From: Candidatus Enterococcus huntleyi
GTDB lineage: Bacteria > Bacillota > Bacilli > Lactobacillales > Enterococcaceae
NCBI RefSeq assembly: GCF_009933175.1
Contig: NZ_MAEJ01000010.1
Location: forward strand, 1-64,000
Reading direction: 5' to 3'
DNA: 64,000 nt
Position numbers and translations under genes: made by a program. The notes under the pieces are model-generated. The model was not told where the DNA came from, made no database searches, and saw only the letters and a list, made by a program, of their open reading frames with translations. This document shows, piece by piece, positions 49,159-57,108 of this stretch (positions are counted from its first letter, which is position 1; each line of letters opens with the position of its first letter).

Positions 49159-49908
49159 ATGAAGACACTCTACTATGCCCTAGCAAGTATCCGCTACCAC
49201 AAAAAGTTATCTCTCATCTATGGTTTATTTTTTGGCCTCTTCTTGTTTTTATTTACTTTTTTACTCAATTTAAAGGAGACAGTTCTTCTTTTACATAGTC
49301 AAGTATCCACTCGAATGGCGCTGATGGAGGCTCAAGTTAAAGAAGCCCCTCCTTCAATGCCTTTAGACAATCAGCAAGTCACACAAGTCACTCAGCTCTA
49401 TCAAATGGTGCTCTATGGCTGCATCGGTGTTTTTCTCTTAATCACGCTTGTCATGCTGTCTTTCTTCTTTCGCTACAAGAAAAAAGAGCTCCTTCAATGG
49501 CGAATAGTTGGCTTACGCTATCGTGAAATTCTTCGATTATTAATCGTCGAATCTATGTTGCCAGCAGTCGCTGTAGCATTCCTTGTCACGACAAGTTTGT
49601 TTGTTTTTCAGAACACCTATGAAACTCTTTTACAAACAGCCAATCTACAAATCTTAAATAGCTTGAATTTAGATCACTACCCAGCGGTTAATCTGGCCAC
49701 CGATAGTCAAGCCTTCATCATCGGTCTCCCCTTTGACCAAGTCAGTTTGTTTCAAGTTGATTTTACCAATCATTTTTGGTCTTCCGCTGTTTTTGTAACC
49801 GCGCTAAAAGTTTGTGGTGTGATGATTCTTTCCATTAGTTTTTTAGTTAGCTGTGTGAGTCTCTCTCTAATCAAGCATTGGACAAAAAAAGGACGGTGGA
49901 CCGTATGA
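49159..49908 (+). CDS. FtsX-like ABC permease
   Basis: A 249-residue membrane protein with four predicted helices: one near residue 20-40, then an outward loop, two near 90-115 and 135-155 (with the cytosolic FRYKKKELLQWRIVGLRYREI segment between them), and one near 215-240. This is the FtsX/MacB half-permease layout, and the KKELLQWRIVGLRYREILRLLIVES stretch matches the coupling-helix region of the family. The ATG with GAGGTG 6 bases before is used. Its last 4 bases overlap the start of the next gene, a degenerate ABC ATPase, so the two are made together. Function unknown. Confidence 0.75.
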   Translation: MKTLYYALASIRYHKKLSLIYGLFFGLFLFLFTFLLNLKETVLLLHSQVSTRMALMEAQVKEAPPSMPLDNQQVTQVTQLYQMVLYGCIGVFLLITLVMLSFFFRYKKKELLQWRIVGLRYREILRLLIVESMLPAVAVAFLVTTSLFVFQNTYETLLQTANLQILNSLNLDHYPAVNLATDSQAFIIGLPFDQVSLFQVDFTNHFWSSAVFVTALKVCGVMILSISFLVSCVSLSLIKHWTKKGRWTV

Positions 49909-50432
49909 GCTTTCAAAAATTAGTAAGTTTTTTTGAAGAAACGCATATAACAGCCATATTAGAAGCCTCAGAGCGTTTAGATGAAGAGGTCGCCTACTTT
50001 ATCGAGTATAGTTTTCAAACGGTAAATTCGCCATTTGGACTCCTTCATCGCGAATGGCTTCCCGTCCCTTATTTATCAATTATCGATAATCTACTGCTAG
50101 GTACTTCTTTGAAAAAAAAGGAAGCAAAACCTGCCGTCTTAGAGACTCTCGCCGCAGTCAATTTAGAAGAGCAGATACTAACCAAATCGCTTACGGAACT
50201 CTCTAGTTTTGAAGAAATAAAACTACAACTAGTGCATTATTTATTACTAGAAAAACGAGCAATTCTTATTGGGGACATCTTTACCTATCTGTCTGTCCAA
50301 CAAATTCAAGAATTACTGCCACTCTTACGCCACCTAGCCAAACATTCACACCTAGCAATTGTGATCTTGACGGCCGATACATCAATCGCCCACAGCCCTT
50401 ACATGGATAAATTAATTTGTCCTTTAGATTGA
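49905..50432 (+). CDS. ABC ATPase homologue lacking Walker A
   Basis: A 175-residue protein shorter than a standard ABC ATPase (about 220). Aligned by eye with the FtsE/MacB class it keeps the overall order: ITAILEASERLDEEVAYFI stands where IAILGxSGxGKSTL should be (residues about 14-32), VPYLSIIDNLLLG where the Q-loop/D-loop helix is, LTELSSFEEIKLQLVHYLLLEKRAILIGD in place of the LSGGQ signature and Walker B, and LAIVILTADTSIA in place of the His switch. Gly-Lys-Ser/Thr, the signature glycines, the catalytic Glu and the His are all gone, so ATP hydrolysis is unlikely. It overlaps the permease gene by ATGA. Confidence 0.7.
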   Translation: MSFQKLVSFFEETHITAILEASERLDEEVAYFIEYSFQTVNSPFGLLHREWLPVPYLSIIDNLLLGTSLKKKEAKPAVLETLAAVNLEEQILTKSLTELSSFEEIKLQLVHYLLLEKRAILIGDIFTYLSVQQIQELLPLLRHLAKHSHLAIVILTADTSIAHSPYMDKLICPLD

Positions 50433-50441
50433 ACCAACAGC

Positions 50442-50494
50442 AAACGCTCTTTGGAGGATAGTACTACATCCTTTAAAGAGCGTTTTGTTTTTTT
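50442..50494 (+). terminator. Terminator after the ABC-like pair
   Basis: AAACGCTCTTT and AAAGAGCGTTT arms extended by GGAT/ATCC, then TGTTTTTTT. Confidence 0.9.
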
Positions 50495-50636
50495 ATCCAT
50501 TCTACTCTCCTACCTTTTTCTAGCCTTAATCTAGTTGTATTAGGTTTCTTCATCTTTTTCAAAACAACGCTTGCACATAACATCCGTTATCCTTTATCCT
50601 ATTATTAATAGTAAAACTTTTAATTTTACTGGAAAA

Positions 50637-50681
50637 ATGCCTCATTTATTAAAAAAAGTGCTTATCTTTTCTAATATTTAG
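50637..50681 (+). CDS. Possible 14-residue peptide upstream of rgg
   Basis: A frame coding MPHLLKKVLIFSNI, basic then hydrophobic, lying between a possible promoter and a palindromic terminator just upstream of an Rgg-family gene. Rgg regulators are commonly paired with tiny secreted pheromones, and this is the only candidate seen. The RBS (TGGAAAAA) is poor and the peptide is shorter than known SHPs, so it is only a lead. Confidence 0.2.
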   Translation: MPHLLKKVLIFSNI

Positions 50682-50703
50682 CAGAAAATAATGATTTAGA
50701 AGA

Positions 50704-50729
50704 GAAAGGAAACTATAGTTTCCTTTTTT
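50704..50729 (+). terminator. Palindromic terminator before rgg
   Basis: AAAGGAAACT and AGTTTCCTTT form a 10-bp stem around TA, followed by TTT. It would end a short transcript from about 50600 and insulate rgg. Confidence 0.75.
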
Positions 50730-50787
50730 ACCCACATTACAGATAAAATACTCAAAGAATAACTGAACTTTCGAAAGGTTGAACAAT

Positions 50788-51678
50788 ATGCAAAATTTTG
50801 GCCCAGTGTACGGCAAATTAAGAGAGCAAAAAGGCTTCTCAATCCGTGAATCAGCCACAGGTACTATCTCCCCTCAATTTTTGAGAAAATTTGAAAAGGG
50901 AACCAGCGACATTCGTCTATCCAATTTTATTCAACTCTTATATAAATCAAACATTTCCATTGTCGAATTCGTCAATGAATTTGAGGACGAATCCATCGAT
51001 TACTTAATTGACGATTTGGAAGACAGACTAGACCAAATATTTACGACGAATAACCTAATGCAGATTAAAGACTTACATAAACAGTACAAAGAATTAAAAG
51101 AGCAATCCGATGACCGTAAATATGAACATCTCTATCAACTGATTACCTATCATTACCAGCGCATTTCAGGTATCCCCACTGATAGAGAAAAAATGTTTGA
51201 AGAAGGCACCAATTATTTGCGTAATGTCTATCAGTGGGGCCGCTATGAATTTTTCTTAGCAAGCTACATGGTGATGCCTTTTTCCGATGAAGAGCTCTAC
51301 TCAATCACCGCTCAAATTATTCGTCGGCAGCATAAACATGACGCCAATAAGCGCCACCTACTAGATTTTTGGCTCCAAGTAGTCAATGAATTCATCAGAC
51401 GTGAAAACACGAAAGCCGCTGAACACTTTTTGGATCTCTATTTCCAGCAAATCAGTAGTGGCCGCTTAATCAAATATATGACCTACGATACGTTCGCTAA
51501 TTTTCTAAAAGGCACGATCCTAGTCAGCAAAGACGACCCTTCTGGCGTGACTATTTGTAAACAGATCATTGATTTTTATCATGACGTACTAGACAATACA
51601 TCTTACGCAAATATGCTCCATAAACACTTACTGAGACACATCGAAGACTCTAATCTTGAGCTAGATGAACATCTCTAA
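50788..51678 (+). CDS. Rgg/GadR/MutR family transcriptional regulator
   Basis: A 296-residue regulator of the RRNPP superfamily. An N-terminal HTH (GPVYGKLREQKGFSIRESA, then ISPQFLRKFEKGTSDIRLSNFIQLL, residues 4-50) is followed by a long all-helical, TPR-like domain that in Rgg proteins binds a peptide pheromone. The C-terminal half has no other domain. The ATG at 50788 with AAAGG upstream is preferred to a TTG three codons earlier. Targets are unknown; the neighbouring ABC-like pair upstream and the gap in front are possible ones. A short peptide frame lies at 50637. Confidence 0.8.
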   Translation: MQNFGPVYGKLREQKGFSIRESATGTISPQFLRKFEKGTSDIRLSNFIQLLYKSNISIVEFVNEFEDESIDYLIDDLEDRLDQIFTTNNLMQIKDLHKQYKELKEQSDDRKYEHLYQLITYHYQRISGIPTDREKMFEEGTNYLRNVYQWGRYEFFLASYMVMPFSDEELYSITAQIIRRQHKHDANKRHLLDFWLQVVNEFIRRENTKAAEHFLDLYFQQISSGRLIKYMTYDTFANFLKGTILVSKDDPSGVTICKQIIDFYHDVLDNTSYANMLHKHLLRHIEDSNLELDEHL

Positions 51679-51682
51679 CACA

Positions 51683-51757
51683 AAACCCGTGGCCCCTAAT
51701 TTTAGCTATCGATCAACGATTCTATAGCTAAATCAAGCACCACGGGTTTATTTTTTT
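51683..51757 (+). terminator. Terminator after rgg
   Basis: AAACCCGTGG / CCACGGGTTT outer stem and TTTAGCTAT / ATAGCTAAA inner stem, followed by ATTTTTTT. Confidence 0.9.
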
Positions 51758-51846
51758 AGATGATCCGACTACAGCTAAGCCGCACACACTGACATTTACT
51801 ATTTACTTGTCTTTAAGCGGATAAGCCTTCCTTTATTTTGACGCGC

Positions 51847-53268
51847 CTACGCTTCATCCTCTAATTCTACATCAGGAAAACTAATCATGAAGACCGTCCC
51901 TTTTCCTAGCTCACTCTCTACCGCTAATTTTCCTTTATGCAAACGAACTAGCTGCTGAACGATAGGCAGCCCCAAACCAGATTCACCATATTTTGTATTT
52001 TTTCTTGATGGATCCACTTTATAATAGCGATCCCAAATACTTCTTTGCTGCTCCTCGCTCATACCAATACCAGTATCTGCTATTTTAACAATCGTCTCTA
52101 AATAGCCTTTCTCGATACTCACGCGAATCTCGCCGTCTTGTGTAAATTGAATGGCATTTTGCAAAATATTGACCATGATTTGCACAAATCGGTCATAATC
52201 GGCATAGACTTCAATCGATTCTGTGGTTTCTAGAATCAACTGATCATTAGCTGCCTCAGCCTTTTTCTCCAGCTGAGTCAAGAGGTTTGCCAAAGTTTCT
52301 GTCCCATCAAATTTTTTGATCACCATGCTAATTTGATTGGTCCGAATTTTTTCATAATCAAGATTTTCATTCACCAGTCGAATCAAACGTTCTGTCTCAT
52401 TTTTCATTAAGCGAACAGCATTCTCTTTTTGACTCTCAGGAATCGCATTGTACTCCAAGCCCTCTAACAATCCATTAATCGTCGTCAACGGCGTCCTCAT
52501 CTCGTGAGATGCATCTGCCATAAACTGTCTTCGTCTTTCCTCTTGTTGCTCAATTTCTTCCTGCGACGCCTTCAACGAACTGGCCATCTTATTGAAATCC
52601 TCTGCCAAATCGTCAAACTCATCCTTGTCATGAACTGGTAAGACGATATCAAAATTACCATTCGTGATTTCCTTCGTTGCTGCACGCATCCGTGTAATTC
52701 GTTTGACCTGGAAGGCTGCAAATACATAACTAACAATCAGCGCAATAATACTAGAAATGATGAACCCTTTAAACAAATTATACGTAAATGCCCGAACGCT
52801 ATCCTCGATATTTTTCGCTGGCTGACTCAAAATAAGCACACCAAAAAATTCACCTTGCGAATTAACCGGAACCATCATATAGGAAGTCGACTGATCTTCT
52901 CCATAAATATTCTTTTTGTCCGTCACTTTCTTGCGCTCACCACGAGCAAAGGATTGCCATTGCTCGTCAGAAATCTTGACTACAGGTTTTTTCTCTTTAT
53001 CTAAAGGGTAAATCACCCGATTATCCTTATCGATAAATAGAAAGTTAACCGATTGTTGGCTAAGAACCGTTTCTGTGTAATTTAAAGCTAATTCAAATGT
53101 ATTATTTTCAGCTAACTTCTGCACAGACTCCGCATAATCCGATAGTTGCTTATAGTTATTATCTTCAATTGTTTGTTTCGTTAACTGCGTAAAAGACACC
53201 CCAACAATCAGCAGTATCAGTGCAATAACGCCCCAGAACGCGAGCAATTGTTGATAAAGATATCTCAT
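51847..53268 (-). CDS. Sensor histidine kinase (HAMP, HisKA, HATPase)
   Basis: A 473-residue membrane kinase. One helix near residues 8-28, an extracytoplasmic sensor to about 165, a second helix near 168-190, HAMP (VKRITRMRAATKEITNGNFDIVLPVHDKDEF near 192-222), the phosphorylation site FMADASHEMRTPLTTINGL near 249-267, and ATPase boxes with GESGLGLPIVQQL near 430-442. The start codon overlaps the regulator stop by 1 base. Closest by eye are the YclK/ResE-like kinases; the signal is unknown. Operon partner of the SdpI-like protein and the response regulator. Confidence 0.87.
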   Translation of the reverse strand: MRYLYQQLLAFWGVIALILLIVGVSFTQLTKQTIEDNNYKQLSDYAESVQKLAENNTFELALNYTETVLSQQSVNFLFIDKDNRVIYPLDKEKKPVVKISDEQWQSFARGERKKVTDKKNIYGEDQSTSYMMVPVNSQGEFFGVLILSQPAKNIEDSVRAFTYNLFKGFIISSIIALIVSYVFAAFQVKRITRMRAATKEITNGNFDIVLPVHDKDEFDDLAEDFNKMASSLKASQEEIEQQEERRRQFMADASHEMRTPLTTINGLLEGLEYNAIPESQKENAVRLMKNETERLIRLVNENLDYEKIRTNQISMVIKKFDGTETLANLLTQLEKKAEAANDQLILETTESIEVYADYDRFVQIMVNILQNAIQFTQDGEIRVSIEKGYLETIVKIADTGIGMSEEQQRSIWDRYYKVDPSRKNTKYGESGLGLPIVQQLVRLHKGKLAVESELGKGTVFMISFPDVELEDEA

Positions 53269-53990
53269 TAGGCCACACCCGAATCATCAAATTTATAACC
53301 AATACCCCAGACTGTTTGAATGATTTGTGGCCCTACTTTTTCAATTTTTTGACGTAATTTTTTGATATGCGCATCGACTGTCCGCTCATCGCCAAAATAC
53401 TGATAATCCCAGACTAACTCTAGTAACTGCTCACGAGAAAATACTTGGCGTGGTTTTTTTGCCAACGTATACAGTAAATCAAATTCTTTTGGCGTTAACC
53501 CATCAATCGGTTTTCCAGCTAAATAAGCTTCACGTGTTTTTGTATTCATCCGAAAATGTGCAGTCTGAACATCAAATGTTTGATCATCATTCACTGGATG
53601 GGTCGCTCCAGTTGTTTCAGCAAGCTCGCTGCGTCTATGTAACGCCTTCATACGTGCAATCAAAGTCAATGGACTAAACGGTTTAGTCACGTAGTCATCC
53701 GCGCCCATTTCTAGACCAATTACTTGATCACTCTCTGAATCGCGGGCAGTCAACATAATAATCGGTACCGTACTAGATACTTTTCGAATCTCACGTCCGA
53801 CTAGCATGCCGTCCATACTTGGTAAATTCAGATCCAAGGTCACCATATCCCATTTGCCTGGTTCTGCTAAGAAAGCCTCTAATCCTTCTTTCCCATCATA
53901 TTTGAACGTGGCTTCCCAACCTTCGTTTAAAAAGAACATTTGCATCATCTCTGAAACAGATTCATTGTCTTCAATCATTAAGATATTCAT
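53268..53990 (-). CDS. OmpR-family response regulator
   Basis: A 240-residue regulator with receiver (IEDN, Asp53 in TLDLNLP, ARDSESDQVIGLEMGADDYVTKPF) and winged-helix output domain (GLTPKEFDLLYTLAKKPRQVFSREQLLELVWDY, then IQTVWGIGYKF). It starts 2 bases after the SdpI-like gene and is coupled to the kinase, so the order is SdpI-like, regulator, kinase. By eye it is nearest to YclJ-type regulators. Targets are unknown; control of its own operon is likely by analogy. Confidence 0.88.
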   Translation of the reverse strand: MNILMIEDNESVSEMMQMFFLNEGWEATFKYDGKEGLEAFLAEPGKWDMVTLDLNLPSMDGMLVGREIRKVSSTVPIIMLTARDSESDQVIGLEMGADDYVTKPFSPLTLIARMKALHRRSELAETTGATHPVNDDQTFDVQTAHFRMNTKTREAYLAGKPIDGLTPKEFDLLYTLAKKPRQVFSREQLLELVWDYQYFGDERTVDAHIKKLRQKIEKVGPQIIQTVWGIGYKFDDSGVA

Positions 53991-53992
53991 TT

Positions 53993-54328
53993 TTATTCAC
54001 TCTCCTGTACAAATTCTTTATCAAATTTCTCTAATTTTTTTTCAGTTAGTATAAAAATCGGCATAATTGGGAAGACTAACACAAGCATTTCAACAAGAAA
54101 AAAATTCGTATGCCCTGTCGTCTTTAAGACCCAGCCAATCAGCGCCATTAGTCCGCCAAAAAGAAGGAAATTCCAGCTGCTAACCTTTTGCGCATAGCGA
54201 AAATGTGCGTCACTCTTTTCAGCCAATGGCGAATGATAACCAAACAAACGCGCCTCACGTTTTGCCGGGATAAATTTCATTAGAAGTCCTAAAATAATTA
54301 AGAAACTTCCTACATATAAAAAGATCAT
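53993..54328 (-). CDS. SdpI/YhfL family membrane protein
   Basis: A 111-residue protein with three predicted helices (about residues 2-20, 50-70 and 77-97). The segment LFGYHSPLAEKSDAHFRYAQKVSSWNFLLFGG (about 28-59) is the SdpI/YhfL signature. In Bacillus, SdpI protects against the toxin SdpC and also acts as signal transducer by sequestering the repressor SdpR. Here it heads an operon with a two-component system instead, which is compatible with a sensor-immunity role but not shown. A terminal acidic tail is present. RBS is weak (GGGGAGAGAAGA before ATG). Confidence 0.75.
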   Translation of the reverse strand: MIFLYVGSFLIILGLLMKFIPAKREARLFGYHSPLAEKSDAHFRYAQKVSSWNFLLFGGLMALIGWVLKTTGHTNFFLVEMLVLVFPIMPIFILTEKKLEKFDKEFVQESE

Positions 54329-54530
54329 TCTTCTCTCCCCTACCTTCTTCTAATAGTATACTCTAAAAGAACCGCAACACCAATTATCTTCAACATTTCT
54401 TCATGAAAGCTTTTGGTTTTGGTCAATTTTTGATATGATAAATAGGCAACGAACGAAAAGAACAGTCATCAAATCACAGATACCCATTTATAGAAGACGA
54501 ACAAACTATTTTATACAAGGAGCTTTTATT

Positions 54531-55304
54531 ATGTCAAACTACCGCGCTGTCGCTTTTTTCGATTTAGATGGAACCTTGCTCGATGCTCAGTCAAATGTTA
54601 CTACTGAAGTGGCCTCTGCCATGAGTCAACTCAAAAAAAATCAAGTACTCCCTGTTATCGCAACTGGCCGAACAGAGATTGAAATATTGAAAATTAAGCA
54701 ACAAACGGGGATTACTTCCAATATTGTTATGAATGGTTCGTTCATTCGTGTCGATGGTGAACCCGTCTATTCTAGTTATTTTACCGAAGAAGAATGCCAA
54801 CGTATGTATGATTTGACCACAGAACAAGGCCATCTTTTATCCTATTATAATGAAGAACATATCTGGTGCACGGGGCACAATCAAACATTAGTAGATGCCT
54901 ATAACTTCATTCATTCAGAAGTTCCACCAATTCAACCACTTGGCTTCAAAGAACAACCAGTAAAAATGCTGCTAGTGCTCAGTCAGTCCGGTGATGAAGT
55001 CTACCATGAGGCGTTTCCTGAAATGACCTTCTATCGAAATGGTCCCTATTCAATTGATATTGTAAAAAAAGGAATCTCAAAAGGAACCGGCGTCTCAACA
55101 CTAATGGATGTCATGAATCTAACGGGTATCCCTACCTATGGCTTTGGCGACGGCCCTAACGACTTCGCTTTATTAGAAGCTTGCGATCATAAGATTGCGA
55201 TGGGTAATGCCGTACCTGAACTAAAAGAAATTTCGACTTTTGTCTCTAAGAAAAATACGGAAGGCGGCATTGTTCACGCCCTCAAACATTTCGACCTACT
55301 CTAA
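54531..55304 (+). CDS. HAD-superfamily Cof-type phosphatase
   Basis: A 257-residue soluble phosphatase of the Cof group (HAD IIB). Motif I FFDLDGTLLDAQ (residues 9-20), motif II Thr in VIATGRTE near 45, the Lys of GISKGTGVSTLM near 188 and motif IV GDGPNDFALLE near 209-219 are intact. It differs from the other Cof-type protein in this window in the cap sequence, so a distinct substrate is likely. The ATG at 54531 has AAGGAG 9 bases before; the frame extends 32 codons upstream without support. Monocistronic. Confidence 0.9.
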   Translation: MSNYRAVAFFDLDGTLLDAQSNVTTEVASAMSQLKKNQVLPVIATGRTEIEILKIKQQTGITSNIVMNGSFIRVDGEPVYSSYFTEEECQRMYDLTTEQGHLLSYYNEEHIWCTGHNQTLVDAYNFIHSEVPPIQPLGFKEQPVKMLLVLSQSGDEVYHEAFPEMTFYRNGPYSIDIVKKGISKGTGVSTLMDVMNLTGIPTYGFGDGPNDFALLEACDHKIAMGNAVPELKEISTFVSKKNTEGGIVHALKHFDLL

Positions 55305-55398
55305 TTTATTCTGACAATATAACGTTCAGATTTCATTAATCACTTTCAATATAAATCAATCATACACAAAATATAAGCAACCAGACTATCTATATCAC

Positions 55399-55427
55399 AG
55401 ACTACTCATTTGGGTAGTCTTTTTTTA
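55399..55427 (+). terminator. Terminator after the second Cof-type gene
   Basis: AGACTAC / GTAGTCT stem followed by TTTTTT. Confidence 0.8.
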
Positions 55428-55600
55428 TTAAGAAATACTCAAGCTAGTTGATTCTTTAGAAATAATGGCATAGAATAAATAAGTCGTTTTTTATATACAA
55501 TAAAAAAATAGTCAGATGACCGCTATGCTCAATCAGGGCTGTCATAACGTAAAACAACCAAAATTTCATAACTAATTGATATAAAGGAGTTGCCCCACTT

Positions 55601-55768
55601 ATGGGATTTTCAATCATCTTGCTGATTCTTTTTCTGCTCAGCTTCGCAAGTACAGTCTATGGTGCTATGAAAAAAAATAAATCGCTGCTACTAGGAAGTT
55701 TCATCATGCTATTAGCGCTCTTCACGATTATTCTCTACTTTGTCTGTGCCATGCCAGAAACACTCTAG
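55601..55768 (+). CDS. Small two-helix membrane protein (55 residues)
   Basis: RBS AAAGGAG lies 11 bases before the ATG. Two hydrophobic helices (about residues 4-22 and 29-50) are joined by a basic hairpin (GAMKKNKS), with a short cytosol- or outside-facing tail. No known domain is recognised. A strong terminator follows. Small two-helix proteins of this kind are common in Enterococcus; the function is unknown. Left of it, at about 55513-55545, a weak hairpin (ATGAC/GTCAT) may be leader structure. Confidence 0.6.
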   Translation: MGFSIILLILFLLSFASTVYGAMKKNKSLLLGSFIMLLALFTIILYFVCAMPETL

Positions 55769-55855
55769 CTCACCTAAATACACGAAATTAGCAAAAATAA
55801 TCAGTAATAACAGCTAGTAACGCTGCCCTTTTCTAGCTTACTTAACCCAAAAACA

Positions 55856-55905
55856 AAAGAGTCTGAGGTCCTCGTCAAAGCTTGACGTAAACCTCAGACT
55901 CTTTC
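55856..55905. terminator. Bidirectional terminator between small protein and AraC-GyrI gene
   Basis: Perfect 14-bp arms AAAGAGTCTGAGGT / ACCTCAGACTCTTT enclose a second small hairpin (CGTCAA/TTGACG). Lies between convergent genes. Confidence 0.9.
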
Positions 55906-55921
55906 TATTTGTTAACTCACT

Positions 55922-56785
55922 TTAAACACTTTTTTTCACGGCAATCCAGACTTCACTATAAACCTCTTCTTGCTTCTCAGAATACTCCGTAAACGAAATC
56001 TCTGGTGCCTCCACTAATTCATAGCCTGACGAAGGCAGCCATTCAGAAAAGATCCGCGCCATGGTCTCCTGCAATGTTTGAGGAAACAAGCCCTTATTAG
56101 GAAAAATCGCCCAGGTATGTGCTGGCACCGTCAACTGCTCTAAATCTGTATATGGATTTTCCTGTGTTGAAAGAAAGCCAATCATGTGTGTCAGTTCACC
56201 GGTTTCTTCCATCCTTGTTTCATCAAAATTATACGACACGTTGACGACTTGATTCGGGTACAAATCGCCCACCTCATGCATCTCAGCTCTTTGCTCTGGC
56301 GTGATAGATTGTGCTAACTCAATAATTGACTGATTGACCCCTTCAAATTGAATAGGCACTTTTTTGGCAACCCCAATAATGTTAAATTGTTCTTTGTTTT
56401 CTAGTTTTAGTTCCATAGAAATTCCTCCCTTAACGTTGATATAAAAGGTGAGTTTGGGAAATGTCTTTTGAAAATTTAGCTTCTTAATTTCTGAAGGTAG
56501 ATACCCACTCCACTCACGAAACGCGCGCGAAAAGCCATCGAGTGATTGATAGCCATACTTAAAAGCCACTTCCGTCACTGGCATCCCCTGTAATAAATCG
56601 ACATTTGCTAAAGAAAGTTTTCGATTCTTAACATATTCAGCAATCGAGACCCCCGCAATAAAAGAAAATGTTCGCTTCAAATGATAATCCGAAATTCCCA
56701 TCTTCAGCGAAAGATCCTTCAAAGACAACTCCTCAAGCAAGTGCTCCTCGAGATAATCAACTAATTGATTTAAATTTTTCAGCAT
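55922..56785 (-). CDS. AraC family regulator with GyrI-like effector domain
   Basis: A 287-residue regulator. Residues 1-100 form the AraC double helix-turn-helix (LSLKDLSLKMGISDYHLKRTFSFIAGVSIAEYV and VTEVAFKYGYQSLDGFSRAFREWSGYLPSEIKK); residues about 120-287 form a GyrI-like / SOUL-type small-molecule-binding domain, the same plan as Rob and BltR-related regulators. These proteins sense xenobiotics and activate efflux or detoxification genes. The ATG at 56785 is favoured because GAGGAGG lies 7 bases before it, while the ATG two codons upstream is too close. Monocistronic; target genes not obvious. Confidence 0.85.
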   Translation of the reverse strand: MLKNLNQLVDYLEEHLLEELSLKDLSLKMGISDYHLKRTFSFIAGVSIAEYVKNRKLSLANVDLLQGMPVTEVAFKYGYQSLDGFSRAFREWSGYLPSEIKKLNFQKTFPKLTFYINVKGGISMELKLENKEQFNIIGVAKKVPIQFEGVNQSIIELAQSITPEQRAEMHEVGDLYPNQVVNVSYNFDETRMEETGELTHMIGFLSTQENPYTDLEQLTVPAHTWAIFPNKGLFPQTLQETMARIFSEWLPSSGYELVEAPEISFTEYSEKQEEVYSEVWIAVKKSV

Positions 56786-57108
56786 GCACATTCCTCCTCC
56801 TCACAAAAACTATCATACAAGGAACTAAACTCAGATACTCGACTATTCTTAGACAACAATTGTCGTATCGATTTACCTTCCAGATGGATACAATTAAGAA
56901 CAGCCACCACTTCCATGGATACTCTGCAACTAGCCATCATTCACTATTCTAATCCCTATACTGGAAAATAAACAAGTAACTTTATCAGTCTAACCCTTGA
57001 AAAGCTTAGTCAACACTTAAGTCAAATAATAAACTTTTTGAAAAAAAGAAAAGTATTTTCGTTTCATTTCATTATAAAACCCGCCTCCACTATCAAGAAA
57101 GATACCTA
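56786..57108. other. Intergenic region before the AraC-GyrI gene
   Basis: Holds the promoter region of the leftward AraC-type gene, with a short palindrome ACAACAATTGT-like at about 56853 that might be an operator, and A+T-rich sequence behind the oxidoreductase gene. No terminator clear enough to call and no gene found. Confidence 0.5.

Larger units (their letters stand above)
50433..50787. other. Intergenic region before rgg with a short self-contained transcript
   Basis: Holds the terminator of the ABC pair (50442-50494), a possible promoter (TTGCAC near 50571, TATCCT 18 bases later), a 14-codon frame (50637-50681) and a strong terminator-like palindrome (50704-50729), then the rgg 5' region. 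Confidence 0.6.

Noticed and set aside
50637-50681. Confident SHP pheromone for the Rgg regulator
   Set aside because: The frame has a poor RBS and is shorter than known SHPs; retained only as a low-confidence lead.
56786-57108. A gene between the AraC-GyrI and oxidoreductase genes
   Set aside because: The longest frame on the plus strand lies partly antisense to the AraC gene and has no RBS.
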